Source of the DNA: Betaproteobacteria bacterium
GTDB lineage: Bacteria > Pseudomonadota > Gammaproteobacteria > Burkholderiales > Nitrosomonadaceae
Assembly: GCA_022601315.1 (NCBI GenBank)
Contig: JAHZIU010000166.1
Span: forward strand, 1 to 8,645
Reading direction: 5' to 3'
DNA: 8,645 bases
The notes beneath the pieces are model-generated. The model was not told the origin of the DNA, did no database searches, and worked only from the letters and a program-made list of their open reading frames with translations. The translations under genes and the position numbers were made by a program. This document shows, piece by piece, positions 1 through 5,906 of this stretch. The number at the start of each line of letters is the position of its first letter. The stretch's first letter is position 1.

Positions 1-1
1 A

Positions 2-595
2 AAATCAGCAAACCCACATCCAACGACTGAACTTGAGTACCATTCACCATTTGAGCTGCTGGTTGCTGTGATATTGTCTGCGCAGGCCACTGACAAGAGC
101 GTTAATCTGGCAACCAGAAAGTTATTTCCACAAGCAAACACGCCGGAAAAGATTTCTGCGCTGGGTGAAACAAGTTTGCTTGGTTTTATTAAAAGTATTG
201 GATTATATAAAACCAAAGCCAAAAATATTTTGGCGACTTGCCAAATACTCATTCATGAGCATCACAGTGAAGTCCCGCGTACACGCGAGCAATTAGAGAA
301 ATTACCAGGCGTCGGACGTAAAACTGCGAATGTGATATTGAATACTGCTTTTGGAGAACCTACGATTGCTGTTGATACGCATATTTTCCGGGTTGCGAAT
401 CGTACGGGTATAGCACGAGGCAAGAATGTAATGGAGGTGGAATTAAAGTTGTTGAAAGTGGTTCCAAAAGAATTTCGACTGGATGCCCATCACTGGATGA
501 TTCTGCATGGGCGTTATGTCTGTAAAGCCAGAAAGCCAGAGTGTGCCAGATGTATTATTAATCATTTATGTGAATTTAAAGAGAAGACGATTTAA
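2..595 (+). CDS. nth: Endonuclease III (5' end cut off by window edge)
   Basis: Bifunctional DNA glycosylase/AP lyase that removes oxidised pyrimidines in base-excision repair. The frame is open from base 2 to the TAA at 593-595, giving 197 residues. The first visible residues (NPHPTTELEY) match the family about 13 residues after its usual start, so only a short N-terminus lies outside the window; an internal GTG at 68 is not the true start. Visible landmarks are the helix-hairpin-helix LPGVGRKTAN with the catalytic Lys (codon 320-322), the catalytic Asp in IAVDTHIFRV (codon 374-376), and the C-terminal [4Fe-4S] cluster Cys-x6-Cys-x2-Cys-x5-Cys at fragment residues 174, 181, 184 and 190. All are intact and at the spacing of E. 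coli Nth (K120, D138). A DUF1841 gene follows 50 bp downstream on the same strand, an arrangement I recall from betaproteobacteria, where nth often sits after rnfB. Confidence 0.97.
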   Translation, partial: KSANPHPTTELEYHSPFELLVAVILSAQATDKSVNLATRKLFPQANTPEKISALGETSLLGFIKSIGLYKTKAKNILATCQILIHEHHSEVPRTREQLEKLPGVGRKTANVILNTAFGEPTIAVDTHIFRVANRTGIARGKNVMEVELKLLKVVPKEFRLDAHHWMILHGRYVCKARKPECARCIINHLCEFKEKTI

Positions 596-645
596 TTTGC
601 TGCCATTTCTATTATTTTTAAGGTTTTTTTCGCAACAATTTAATC

Positions 646-1086
646 ATGTTTAATCCATCCAGAGAACAAGCGCGCCAAATGTTTTTTGATACTTGGCATA
701 AATATCGTCAGCAGGAAACCCTTACTGGCCTGGAGAGTATTGTGCTTGAAGTGATACTACTGCACACGGAGTATCATGGCATGCTTGATGATGTAGAGCG
801 CTTTCGTGATAAAGATTATTTACCGGAGATGGGTGACACAAACCCTTTCCTGCATATGAGTATGCACCTTGCAATCAAGGAACAATTGTCTATTGATCAA
901 CCGAGTGGTATTTGTGAACGGTTTGAACGCCTGCAAAAAAATACTGGTAGTGAGCATGATGCAGCACATCAAGTGATGGAATGTCTGGCAGAAATGATTT
1001 GGCAAGCACAACGTAGTCAATCTGCGCCAGATGCTTCTGTTTATTTCGAATGTTTAGATCGACAGCTTAATGCATCAAGCGAATAA
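646..1086 (+). CDS. DUF1841 family protein
   Basis: Conserved protein of unknown function, 146 residues, recognised as the DUF1841 family of beta- and gammaproteobacteria. Family-like stretches are the N-terminus MFNPSREQAR, a middle block NPFLHMSMHLAIKEQLSIDQ, and a C-terminal block with GSEHDAAHQVMECLAEMIW. Several histidines recur in these blocks (HTEYH, LHMSMH, EHDAAH), which could hint at metal binding, but this is only an impression. It has no signal peptide or membrane segment and looks like a soluble, mostly helical cytoplasmic protein. It lies 50 bp after nth on the same strand and is probably co-transcribed. No good Shine-Dalgarno precedes the ATG; the nearest purine run (AAGG at 620-623) is too far upstream. 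The start is chosen because the family begins with this sequence. Confidence 0.88.
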   Translation: MFNPSREQARQMFFDTWHKYRQQETLTGLESIVLEVILLHTEYHGMLDDVERFRDKDYLPEMGDTNPFLHMSMHLAIKEQLSIDQPSGICERFERLQKNTGSEHDAAHQVMECLAEMIWQAQRSQSAPDASVYFECLDRQLNASSE

Positions 1087-1130
1087 AATGCAAAACGGAA
1101 TATAACCAATAAATTTGTGTCATATTCCGC
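1084..1130 (-). terminator. Probable Rho-independent terminator of the cytochrome c pair
   Basis: CGGAATAT at 1096-1103 is perfectly complementary to ATATTCCG at 1122-1129, giving an 8-bp stem with an 18-nt AT-rich loop. Read on the minus strand the stem is followed by TTTTGCATTTTATT, a broken U-tract, so it best suits transcripts arriving from the cytochrome genes, whose last stop codon is about 55 bases away. The U-tract runs into the end of the convergent DUF1841 gene. The long loop and imperfect tail lower confidence. Confidence 0.5.
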
Positions 1131-1160
1131 TCTTAACTAGATAAACAGGGTGTTTTTTCT

Positions 1161-1184
1161 AGACCAGTTAATAAAACCTGGTCT
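1161..1184. other. Hairpin at the stop codon of the second cytochrome gene
   Basis: AGACCAG at 1161-1167 pairs with CTGGTCT at 1178-1184, a 7-bp perfect stem with a 10-nt loop. On the minus strand it begins inside the cytochrome stop codon (TGA, 1184-1186) and is followed by an A-rich rather than a T-rich stretch, so it is not a standard terminator in that direction. On the plus strand the T-run lies before it, not after. It may stabilise a 3' mRNA end or act as a weak stop for plus-strand read-through. Confidence 0.4.
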
Positions 1185-1513
1185 CACTTGTTTGAATTTA
1201 AGCTACCTGACTGTTTAGAGTAATAGAAAGCCAAATTCTCAATATCCTCTGCACTTAAAGCTGCTGTCATACCGGCCATGATGGGATCGACACGTGCGCC
1301 AGACTTATAGTCTTTTAATGTTTTTGCAATGTAGGTTCTGTACTGTCCACCAATTTTAGGGAAGTTTGGCGCTGGGCTATTGCCATCCACTCCGTGACAT
1401 GAAGCACAAACTTCTGCCGCTTTGCTCTTACCAGCCTCAATATCAGCTGCCATTACGTGCCCTGAAATTAGTAGGGCTGCGCCGCTCATCGCGGCAATAA
1501 CAAAATTCTTCAT
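1184..1513 (-). CDS. Periplasmic monoheme cytochrome c (c4/c553-like)
   Basis: Class I cytochrome c of 109 residues, an electron carrier in the periplasm. It starts with a Sec signal peptide (residues 1-22/23: Lys, a hydrophobic run, then VMA/A) and has one heme-binding CASCH at 36-40. Met79 in PIMAGM, seven residues before the LSAEDIENLAFYY helix, is the likely sixth heme ligand. The stretch GNSPAPNFPKIGGQ strongly resembles the N-terminal half of diheme cytochrome c4, but the protein ends after a single heme domain. AAGGA at 1521-1525 is a good Shine-Dalgarno for the ATG at 1511-1513. It lies 27 bp after another cytochrome c gene on the same strand and is surely co-transcribed with it. The redox partner cannot be read from the sequence; a terminal oxidase or other respiratory complex is likely. 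Confidence 0.93.
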   Translation of the reverse strand: MKNFVIAAMSGAALLISGHVMAADIEAGKSKAAEVCASCHGVDGNSPAPNFPKIGGQYRTYIAKTLKDYKSGARVDPIMAGMTAALSAEDIENLAFYYSKQSGSLNSNK

Positions 1514-1540
1514 GATTCGTTCCTTGCTTAAATGATTTAA

Positions 1541-1867
1541 TTAATTCGCGGCGTAATAAGCAGCAAAATCTTTTATATCCTGTTCGGATAAAGATTGAAC
1601 TAGGGCGTCCATGGTCGGGTGGCTGCGTGTGCCGTTTTTGTATCCTTGAAGCGCCTTGACTAAGTATTCTTCATGCTGTCCACCAATTTTTGGTACGTTA
1701 TAGACCACTGGGAAAGCAGTTTTATAACCACCGCCGATGCCGTGGCAACCTTCACACATAGAGCTTTTCTCTTTTGCAGCGGCAGCATCACCAGCATGAG
1801 CTGTTCCGGCAAATACGAGCATCATGCTCGAGGCGAGTAATAAACTCATAATTGTTTTTTGTTTCAT
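1541..1867 (-). CDS. Periplasmic monoheme cytochrome c, first gene of the pair
   Basis: Class I cytochrome c of 108 residues. It has a signal peptide ending at AHA/GDAAA (about residue 25), a single heme motif CEGCH at 38-42, and a probable axial Met86 in HPTMDAL, seven residues before LSEQDIKDFAAYY. It is paralogous to the next gene: both share CxxCHG, PKIGGQ, KxLxxYKxGxR, PxM and LSxxDI-AxYY. It differs by about five extra residues between the heme motif and PKIGGQ (GYKTAFPVVYNV), a region that in this family lies near the heme edge. The Shine-Dalgarno AAGGAGGG at 1872-1879 is almost perfect, suggesting strong translation, and a promoter lies just upstream at 1894-1922. A periplasmic electron shuttle is the safe call; the specific partner is unknown. 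Confidence 0.92.
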   Translation of the reverse strand: MKQKTIMSLLLASSMMLVFAGTAHAGDAAAAKEKSSMCEGCHGIGGGYKTAFPVVYNVPKIGGQHEEYLVKALQGYKNGTRSHPTMDALVQSLSEQDIKDFAAYYAAN

Positions 1868-1871
1868 GTAA

Positions 1872-1879
1872 CCCTCCTT
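1872..1879 (-). promoter_or_regulatory. Strong Shine-Dalgarno of the first cytochrome c gene
   Basis: Minus-strand AAGGAGGG sits 4 bases before the ATG at 1865-1867. It is close to a perfect anti-16S match and fixes the start codon. The strength is in marked contrast with uup, DUF1841 and the FAD hydroxylase in the same window, which lack a clear site. Confidence 0.8.
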
Positions 1880-1893
1880 CTCTCAAAAGACGA

Positions 1894-1922
1894 ACTTTAA
1901 ACGATGTGCCTTATTTGGTCAA
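1894..1922 (-). promoter_or_regulatory. Candidate sigma-70 promoter of the cytochrome c pair
   Basis: On the minus strand TTGACC (1917-1922, 5 of 6 to the -35 consensus) is separated by 17 bp from TAAAGT (1894-1899, 4 of 6 to the -10 consensus). The predicted start would give a leader of about 20-25 nt carrying the strong ribosome site. It lies in the 108-bp gap after uup, which suggests the cytochromes are expressed independently of uup. Confidence 0.5.
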
Positions 1923-1975
1923 TGTGAATAGTAAGTATGTCCATGTTGTTTATAGGGAAATTGCTGTTGCAAGTT

Positions 1976-3904
1976 CTACCTGTTTGTCGCATATTTGGAC
2001 TCCAATTCTTCCCACCTTACGAGGCATTCTGTTAACTCTTTTTCAATCACAGAAAATCGTGATTGCAAAGCTTTTGCTTCATCTGGATTATTACAATAAA
2101 TAGATGGATCATTTAACCGCAAGGCAATATTTGCTTGTTCCTGCTCCATAGTTTCTATTTTTGTAGGTAGTGCCTCAAGCTCACGAGCTTCCAGATAACT
2201 CAGCTTTTTCGCTCGTGGTGACTGTTTGCTTGATTTATTTTTTGTGGTCGATGAAACATCAGTTTGTTGCGCAATTGTTTTTTGTTTTATTAAATTTTCT
2301 TGTTTGTTTTTTGTGCGTAGCCAATCTTCATAACCGCCAATATATTCTGTAATTATACCATTACCTTCAAACACAGTAACCTGAGTTACAACATTGTCAA
2401 GGAATTCCCGGTCATGGCTAACCAGAAAAAGCGTACCTGCATAATTTTGTAATAAAGTTTCTAATAATTCGAGGGTTTCAATATCCAAATCATTGGTTGG
2501 TTCATCCAGTACCAAGACATTAGCGGGACGTGTAAACAAGCGCGCGAGTAAAAGGCGATTACGTTCTCCACCCGATAATGATTTAACCGGTGAACGTGCG
2601 CGCTGTGGTGGAAACAGGAAATCTTCCAAATAACTGATAATATGCTTGCGTTTACCATTAATTTCTACAAACTCGGAGCCTTGACTGATGGTTTCTGTCA
2701 GTGTCATTTCTTCATCTAACTGCTCACGCATTTGATCAAAATAAGCCACTGAAATTTTAGTACCTTGCTGAACGATGCCACTGTCGGGTTGTAATTCGCC
2801 CAGGATTAATTTTAGTAATGTTGATTTACCAGCTCCATTGGGGCCTAATAATCCGACTTTGTCGCCACGCATGATGCGGCAGGAAAAGTCTTTGATAATG
2901 ATATTGTCATCGTAGCTTTTGCTGATATGCTCTAATTCAGCGACTAATTTACCTGACCGTTCTCCCGCATCTACATTAATATTGGCTTTTCCGGCCCGTT
3001 CCCGTCGTGCAGCTCGTTCTAGGCGCAAAGCTTCCAGTTGTCGCACTCTGCCTTCATTTCGCGTACGTCGTGCTTGTATGCCTTTACGTATCCATACTTC
3101 TTCCTGTGCCAGCACTTTATCGAATTTCTGATTATGCACGGCTTCAATTTCCAGCATTTCAATTTTTTTACGTTGATAGTCGGTAAATTTTCCTGGGAAA
3201 GATTCCAAATTGCCACGGTCCAGCTCGACAATTCTGGTTGACACATTGTCAAGAAAACGGCGGTCATGTGTAATCAACAAAACGCTGCCGGCGAAATCTT
3301 TCAATAATTCTTCCAGCCATACAATGGAGGAAAAATCCAGATGATTGGTTGGTTCATCCAATAGTAAGACGTCAGGAGATATAACCAAGGCGCGTGCCAG
3401 TGCAACACGTTTCTTTAAACCGCCGGAAAGATGTTCAATATATGTATCTGCCGGCAAGTTTAATTTGTCAATAACAGTTTCAATTTTAGCCTGAATGCTC
3501 CAGCCATCTTGCGTTTCAAGTGCGTTTTGTAGATCTTGCAGGCGTGTAAGCAATGCATCAGTGTCTTCTTTGCCTTCACTTAGTGCATGAGAGGTGGCAT
3601 GATAATCCAGTAGAATCTGGCTAATGTCGCCCAAGCCGTTAGAGACTTCTTGATAAACTGTATTGGCGGGGTCCAGTATTGGTTCCTGAGATACATAGGC
3701 CAACTTTAAATTTGGTGCGTACCAGAGCTTGCCATCATCCAGTTTGATTTCACCTGAAAGTGCACGTAATAAACTTGATTTACCCCCGCCATTTCTACCG
3801 ATGAGCCCGACACGTTCGCCTGGGTCAAGTTGAAGACTTACTTGATTGAGCAATGCATGATGGCCAAATGCGAGGCATGCATTATCTAGCGTAATTAATG
3901 GCAT
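1976..3904 (-). CDS. uup: ABC-F family ATPase Uup
   Basis: Soluble twin-ATPase ABC-F protein of 642 residues, close to E. coli Uup (635). ABC-F proteins work on the ribosome rather than as transporters; Uup is linked to translation/ribosome quality and to suppression of transposon precise excision. Domain 1 has Walker A GRNGGGKS (36-43), signature LSGGLKKR (159-166), Walker B DVLLLDEP (178-185) and switch His213. The charged interdomain linker (about 240-315, with WIRKGIQARRTRNEGR) is the ribosome-facing motif. Domain 2 has GPNGAGKS (354-361), LSGGE (443-447), VLVLDEPTNDLD (463-474) and SHD (496-498). A Lys/Ser-rich spacer leads to a C-terminal coiled coil (about 565-642) that in Uup binds DNA. 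That tail and the FEGNG-YIGGYEDWLR segment favour Uup over EttA or YheS. No membrane segments are present. No clear Shine-Dalgarno precedes the ATG, but the N-terminus matches the family. Confidence 0.95.
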   Translation of the reverse strand: MPLITLDNACLAFGHHALLNQVSLQLDPGERVGLIGRNGGGKSSLLRALSGEIKLDDGKLWYAPNLKLAYVSQEPILDPANTVYQEVSNGLGDISQILLDYHATSHALSEGKEDTDALLTRLQDLQNALETQDGWSIQAKIETVIDKLNLPADTYIEHLSGGLKKRVALARALVISPDVLLLDEPTNHLDFSSIVWLEELLKDFAGSVLLITHDRRFLDNVSTRIVELDRGNLESFPGKFTDYQRKKIEMLEIEAVHNQKFDKVLAQEEVWIRKGIQARRTRNEGRVRQLEALRLERAARRERAGKANINVDAGERSGKLVAELEHISKSYDDNIIIKDFSCRIMRGDKVGLLGPNGAGKSTLLKLILGELQPDSGIVQQGTKISVAYFDQMREQLDEEMTLTETISQGSEFVEINGKRKHIISYLEDFLFPPQRARSPVKSLSGGERNRLLLARLFTRPANVLVLDEPTNDLDIETLELLETLLQNYAGTLFLVSHDREFLDNVVTQVTVFEGNGIITEYIGGYEDWLRTKNKQENLIKQKTIAQQTDVSSTTKNKSSKQSPRAKKLSYLEARELEALPTKIETMEQEQANIALRLNDPSIYCNNPDEAKALQSRFSVIEKELTECLVRWEELESKYATNR

Positions 3905-3925
3905 ATGGTTGGTCTGAGTTTGATG

Positions 3926-3953
3926 ATTAGACGTTAGTCGCTGAAGGTTTCAA
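3926..3953 (-). promoter_or_regulatory. Candidate sigma-70 promoter of uup
   Basis: On the minus strand TTGAAA (3948-3953, 5 of 6) and TCTAAT (3926-3931, 5 of 6) are spaced by 16 bp. Transcription would begin roughly 14 bases before the uup ATG (3902-3904), leaving a very short leader with no obvious ribosome site. The element lies downstream of the hsp20 terminator, so uup has its own transcription start. Confidence 0.55.
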
Positions 3954-3980
3954 ACGAAATAAGAAAGGACGCAATTCTGT

Positions 3981-4009
3981 CATGCTTTGTAGGGCTTGGC
4001 AAAAGCATG
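3981..4009. other. Second hairpin between hsp20 and uup
   Basis: CATGCTTT at 3981-3988 pairs with AAAGCATG at 4002-4009, an 8-bp stem with a 13-nt loop, immediately beyond the hsp20 terminator. It has no T-tract of its own on either strand. It could be a back-up structure for termination or protection of the hsp20 3' end; its role is unknown. Confidence 0.35.
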
Positions 4010-4010
4010 T

Positions 4011-4036
4011 AAAAAATGGAGCCCGCAGGCTCCATT
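4011..4036 (-). terminator. Rho-independent terminator of hsp20
   Basis: AATGGAGCC (4015-4023) and GGCTCCATT (4028-4036) form a 9-bp perfect, GC-containing stem with a 4-nt loop. On the minus strand the stem runs directly into six T residues (the A-run at 4011-4016). It lies about 20 bases after the hsp20 stop codon. This is the clearest terminator in the window. Confidence 0.88.
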
Positions 4037-4054
4037 AGTCTCATAGCAAAAGAA

Positions 4055-4477
4055 TTATTGTACCGTTACATTGATTTTCTTGGGTTGTACTGCTTCCCGT
4101 TTTGGAATAACAATTTCCAATACACCGTGTTTGGATGCGGCGGAAATAGCGTCCGGGTTGGCTGTGTCAGGTAAACTGAAGCGCCGGTAAAAAGAGCCAT
4201 ACGTGCGTTCGACACGTTTATAACCTTCTTTCTCAGATTCTGCTTCTGTTTTCTTTTCACCTTTAATAGTTAAAACACCGTCTTCCATGCTTACATCAAT
4301 TTTTTCAGGCTCCACACCAGGTATGTCAGCATGAATTAAAAACCGTTCGGGTTCTTCTTTAATATCAACTGTAGGTGCCCATTCAGCTGTTGCTGTTGAT
4401 CCCTCAACAGCGCCGCGCTCCAACTCTCTTTGTAATTGATTCAACAGACCCCAGGGTTCATATCTTGTAATTGCCAT
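4055..4477 (-). CDS. Small heat-shock protein, Hsp20/alpha-crystallin family
   Basis: ATP-independent cytoplasmic holdase chaperone of 140 residues that binds unfolding proteins during stress and forms oligomers. The alpha-crystallin domain spans about residues 33-126, with the family's typical runs APTVDIKEEPERFLIHADIPGV, the EDGVLTIKGE loop, the YGSFYRRFSLP strand and the closing GVLEIVIPK. The C-terminal INV (135-137) is the I/V-x-I/V anchor used for oligomer assembly. The N-terminal arm is short (MAITRYEPWGLLNQLQRE), as in class A bacterial Hsp20 proteins. The Shine-Dalgarno AAGGAG at 4485-4490 fits the ATG at 4475-4477. It is a single-gene unit: terminator just downstream, divergent from the FAD hydroxylase upstream. 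The regulatory region carries an inverted repeat and a weak sigma-32-like promoter. I do not see a ROSE-type thermometer. Confidence 0.95.
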   Translation of the reverse strand: MAITRYEPWGLLNQLQRELERGAVEGSTATAEWAPTVDIKEEPERFLIHADIPGVEPEKIDVSMEDGVLTIKGEKKTEAESEKEGYKRVERTYGSFYRRFSLPDTANPDAISAASKHGVLEIVIPKREAVQPKKINVTVQ

Positions 4478-4523
4478 GATTATTCTCCTTTTAGATAAGA
4501 AACATGATTAAATAATTTTTTAA

Positions 4524-4551
4524 TAAATGTCTCGTTTAATCTATATTGAAG
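4524..4551 (-). promoter_or_regulatory. Possible sigma-32-like promoter of hsp20
   Basis: On the minus strand CTTCAA (4546-4551, 5 of 6 to the heat-shock -35 CTTGAA) is followed after 13 bp by AGACATTTA (4524-4532), which matches only the CATnTA part of the heat-shock -10. The predicted leader would be about 40 nt. The match is partial and rests mainly on position and on the nature of the gene. Confidence 0.33.
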
Positions 4552-4565
4552 CTTGTTGAGACATT
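4526..4565. repeat. Inverted repeat upstream of hsp20
   Basis: AATGTCTC (4526-4533) and GAGACATT (4558-4565) are perfect inverted copies, 8 bp each, with centres 32 bp apart (about three helical turns) and a 24-bp AT-rich spacer. The repeat brackets the candidate hsp20 promoter, so it could be a paired operator. It is not the CIRCE element bound by HrcA. Confidence 0.55.
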
Positions 4566-4584
4566 CTGTTTTGTTACAAGTACA

Positions 4585-4612
4585 TTGATAAAGTAAAGTG
4601 TACTGTTATTAC
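4585..4612 (+). promoter_or_regulatory. Weak candidate promoter for the FAD hydroxylase gene
   Basis: TTGATA (4585-4590, 5 of 6) and TATTAC (4607-4612, 4 of 6) are spaced by 16 bp, about 100 bp upstream of the gene. It competes with the perfect TATAAT close to the start codon (4703-4708), and I cannot tell which is used. Confidence 0.28.
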
Positions 4613-4702
4613 CGATATAAGGCTGTCTGGTTTTTTTTCAACCCACTGTACGTTTACAGCATAAAGATTTCCTTATTATTTCCGCATCCCGCAAAGCAAT
4701 TG

Positions 4703-4708
4703 TATAAT
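4703..4708 (+). promoter_or_regulatory. Perfect -10 hexamer six bases before the FAD hydroxylase start codon
   Basis: TATAAT at 4703-4708, with only six bases (4709-4714) before the ATG at 4715. A start of transcription at the usual distance would fall on or next to the ATG, giving a leaderless mRNA. No convincing -35 box is seen at 16-18 bp and no Shine-Dalgarno is present. The hexamer may be chance in an AT-rich gap. Confidence 0.35.
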
Positions 4709-4714
4709 CAGCCC

Positions 4715-5884
4715 ATGAAATTCGATATTGTAGTGATTGGTGGTGGATTGGTTGGTGCGAGCCTGGTGGCTGCACTGAAAGACAGTGGCTTGAAAATAGC
4801 GCTGATCGAAACGCGTGAACCTGCCCCATTGCCGGAAGATTCGAGCTGGGACAGTCGGGTTTATGCCATTAGTCCTGGTAGTGCAACTTTGTTGCAAGAT
4901 TTGGGTGTGTGGCAGCGGATGGATGCTGCGCGTATTACACCGGTATACGATATGGCGGTATTTGGGGATGATAACAGTGCGCATATAGACTTTAGTTCGT
5001 ATGAAATGGGTGTTGCAGAATTGGCATTCATTGCTGAGAATCGCCAGTTGCAAATTGCTGTTTGGGATGTACTTAAATCTTCCAATGAAAATATTGAAAT
5101 TATTTGTCCGGCGAAATGTACGTCAATTATCTGGCATGAATCCCACGTCGACGTGCAACTGGAAGATGGTCATGTGCTTGAAACGGCTTTGGTTGTCGGT
5201 GCGGATGGTGTGAATTCATGGGTACGCAAGCAGGCTGATATTGAAGTTTCACGGCATGCTTACCATCAAATAGGTTTGGTGGCTAATTTCAGTGCGCAAC
5301 ATTCTCATCGGAATATTGCCCATCAGTGGTTTCGGCGTGATGGTGTGTTGGCATTGTTGCCATTGTCGGATAAGCGTGTATCTATGGTATGGTCGACTAC
5401 TGAAGAACATGCCAATTTGTTACGTGATTTACCTGCAGCCGAATTATGTCAACGGGTGGCTGAAGCATCTTCCAATACTTTGGGCGACTTTCAATTGGTT
5501 ACACCACCGGTTGGTTTTCCACTAAATTTTGTGCATGTAAAAAATCTGGTTAAGTCCCGTTTAGTATTAATTGGTGATGCGGCGCATGGCATTCACCCGC
5601 TTGCTGGCCAGGGCGTGAATTTGGGTTTACGTGATACGCGAGAGCTTGCAGCGATACTGAATGCACGTGGTTTGCAGACTGATTGCGGAGACTACATGTT
5701 ATTACGTCGTTATGAGTGTGCCCGTAAGGAAGATATTTTAGCTTTGGAGGTGGTGACGGATGGCCTGCAAAAACTATTTGCAAACTCAAGTCCAACAGTT
5801 TCCCGTTTGCGAAATTTTGGGCTTGAGGCCACCAATCGTTTGTCGTTAATTAAAAATCGCTTAATGCAACATGCTTTGAATTAA
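4715..5884 (+). CDS. UbiH/UbiF/COQ6-family FAD-dependent hydroxylase (ubiquinone biosynthesis)
   Basis: Flavoprotein monooxygenase of 389 residues, most likely hydroxylating the aromatic ring of a ubiquinone precursor using O2 and a reduced nicotinamide cofactor. Visible motifs are the N-terminal Rossmann fold IVVIGGGLVGASLV (5-18) ending at the ribose-binding Glu32, the DG motif VVGADGVNSWVR (160-171), and the GD motif LIGDAAHGIHPLAGQGVNLG (285-304). All key residues are present. The start is set at the ATG at 4715 because the family begins with the Rossmann strand; the frame is open back to 4598, but those 39 codons are not family-like. The ring position (UbiH, UbiF or UbiI type) cannot be assigned from motifs alone. 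dsbC follows after 22 bp in the same orientation, probably as an operon. Hsp20 is divergent upstream. Confidence 0.92.
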   Translation: MKFDIVVIGGGLVGASLVAALKDSGLKIALIETREPAPLPEDSSWDSRVYAISPGSATLLQDLGVWQRMDAARITPVYDMAVFGDDNSAHIDFSSYEMGVAELAFIAENRQLQIAVWDVLKSSNENIEIICPAKCTSIIWHESHVDVQLEDGHVLETALVVGADGVNSWVRKQADIEVSRHAYHQIGLVANFSAQHSHRNIAHQWFRRDGVLALLPLSDKRVSMVWSTTEEHANLLRDLPAAELCQRVAEASSNTLGDFQLVTPPVGFPLNFVHVKNLVKSRLVLIGDAAHGIHPLAGQGVNLGLRDTRELAAILNARGLQTDCGDYMLLRRYECARKEDILALEVVTDGLQKLFANSSPTVSRLRNFGLEATNRLSLIKNRLMQHALN

Positions 5885-5906
5885 ATTTTTTAAACTGGAG
5901 TTTTTT

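Noticed and set aside
68..70. GTG as the start codon of nth
   Set aside because: The frame continues upstream to the window edge with conserved endonuclease III residues (NPHPTTEL, SPFELLVAV), so the GTG is an internal Val codon.
1852..2103. Plus-strand 83-codon frame overlapping the start of the first cytochrome gene and the 3' end of uup
   Set aside because: It lies antisense to two strong genes, has no ribosome site and no protein-like signature.
1976..3904. Macrolide/antibiotic-resistance ABC-F gene
   Set aside because: Linker length, the FEGNG-YIGGYEDWLR segment and the C-terminal coiled coil fit the housekeeping Uup type better than resistance ABC-F proteins.
4478..4600. ROSE or other RNA thermometer, or CIRCE, in the hsp20 leader
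   Set aside because: The Shine-Dalgarno AAGGAG is not paired with a nearby complementary UUGCU-type strand, and the inverted repeat does not match the CIRCE sequence.
4598..4714. N-terminal extension of the FAD hydroxylase (39 extra codons)
   Set aside because: The extension is not family-like and would put foreign residues before the Rossmann strand that normally begins the protein; the ATG at 4715 gives the standard N-terminus.
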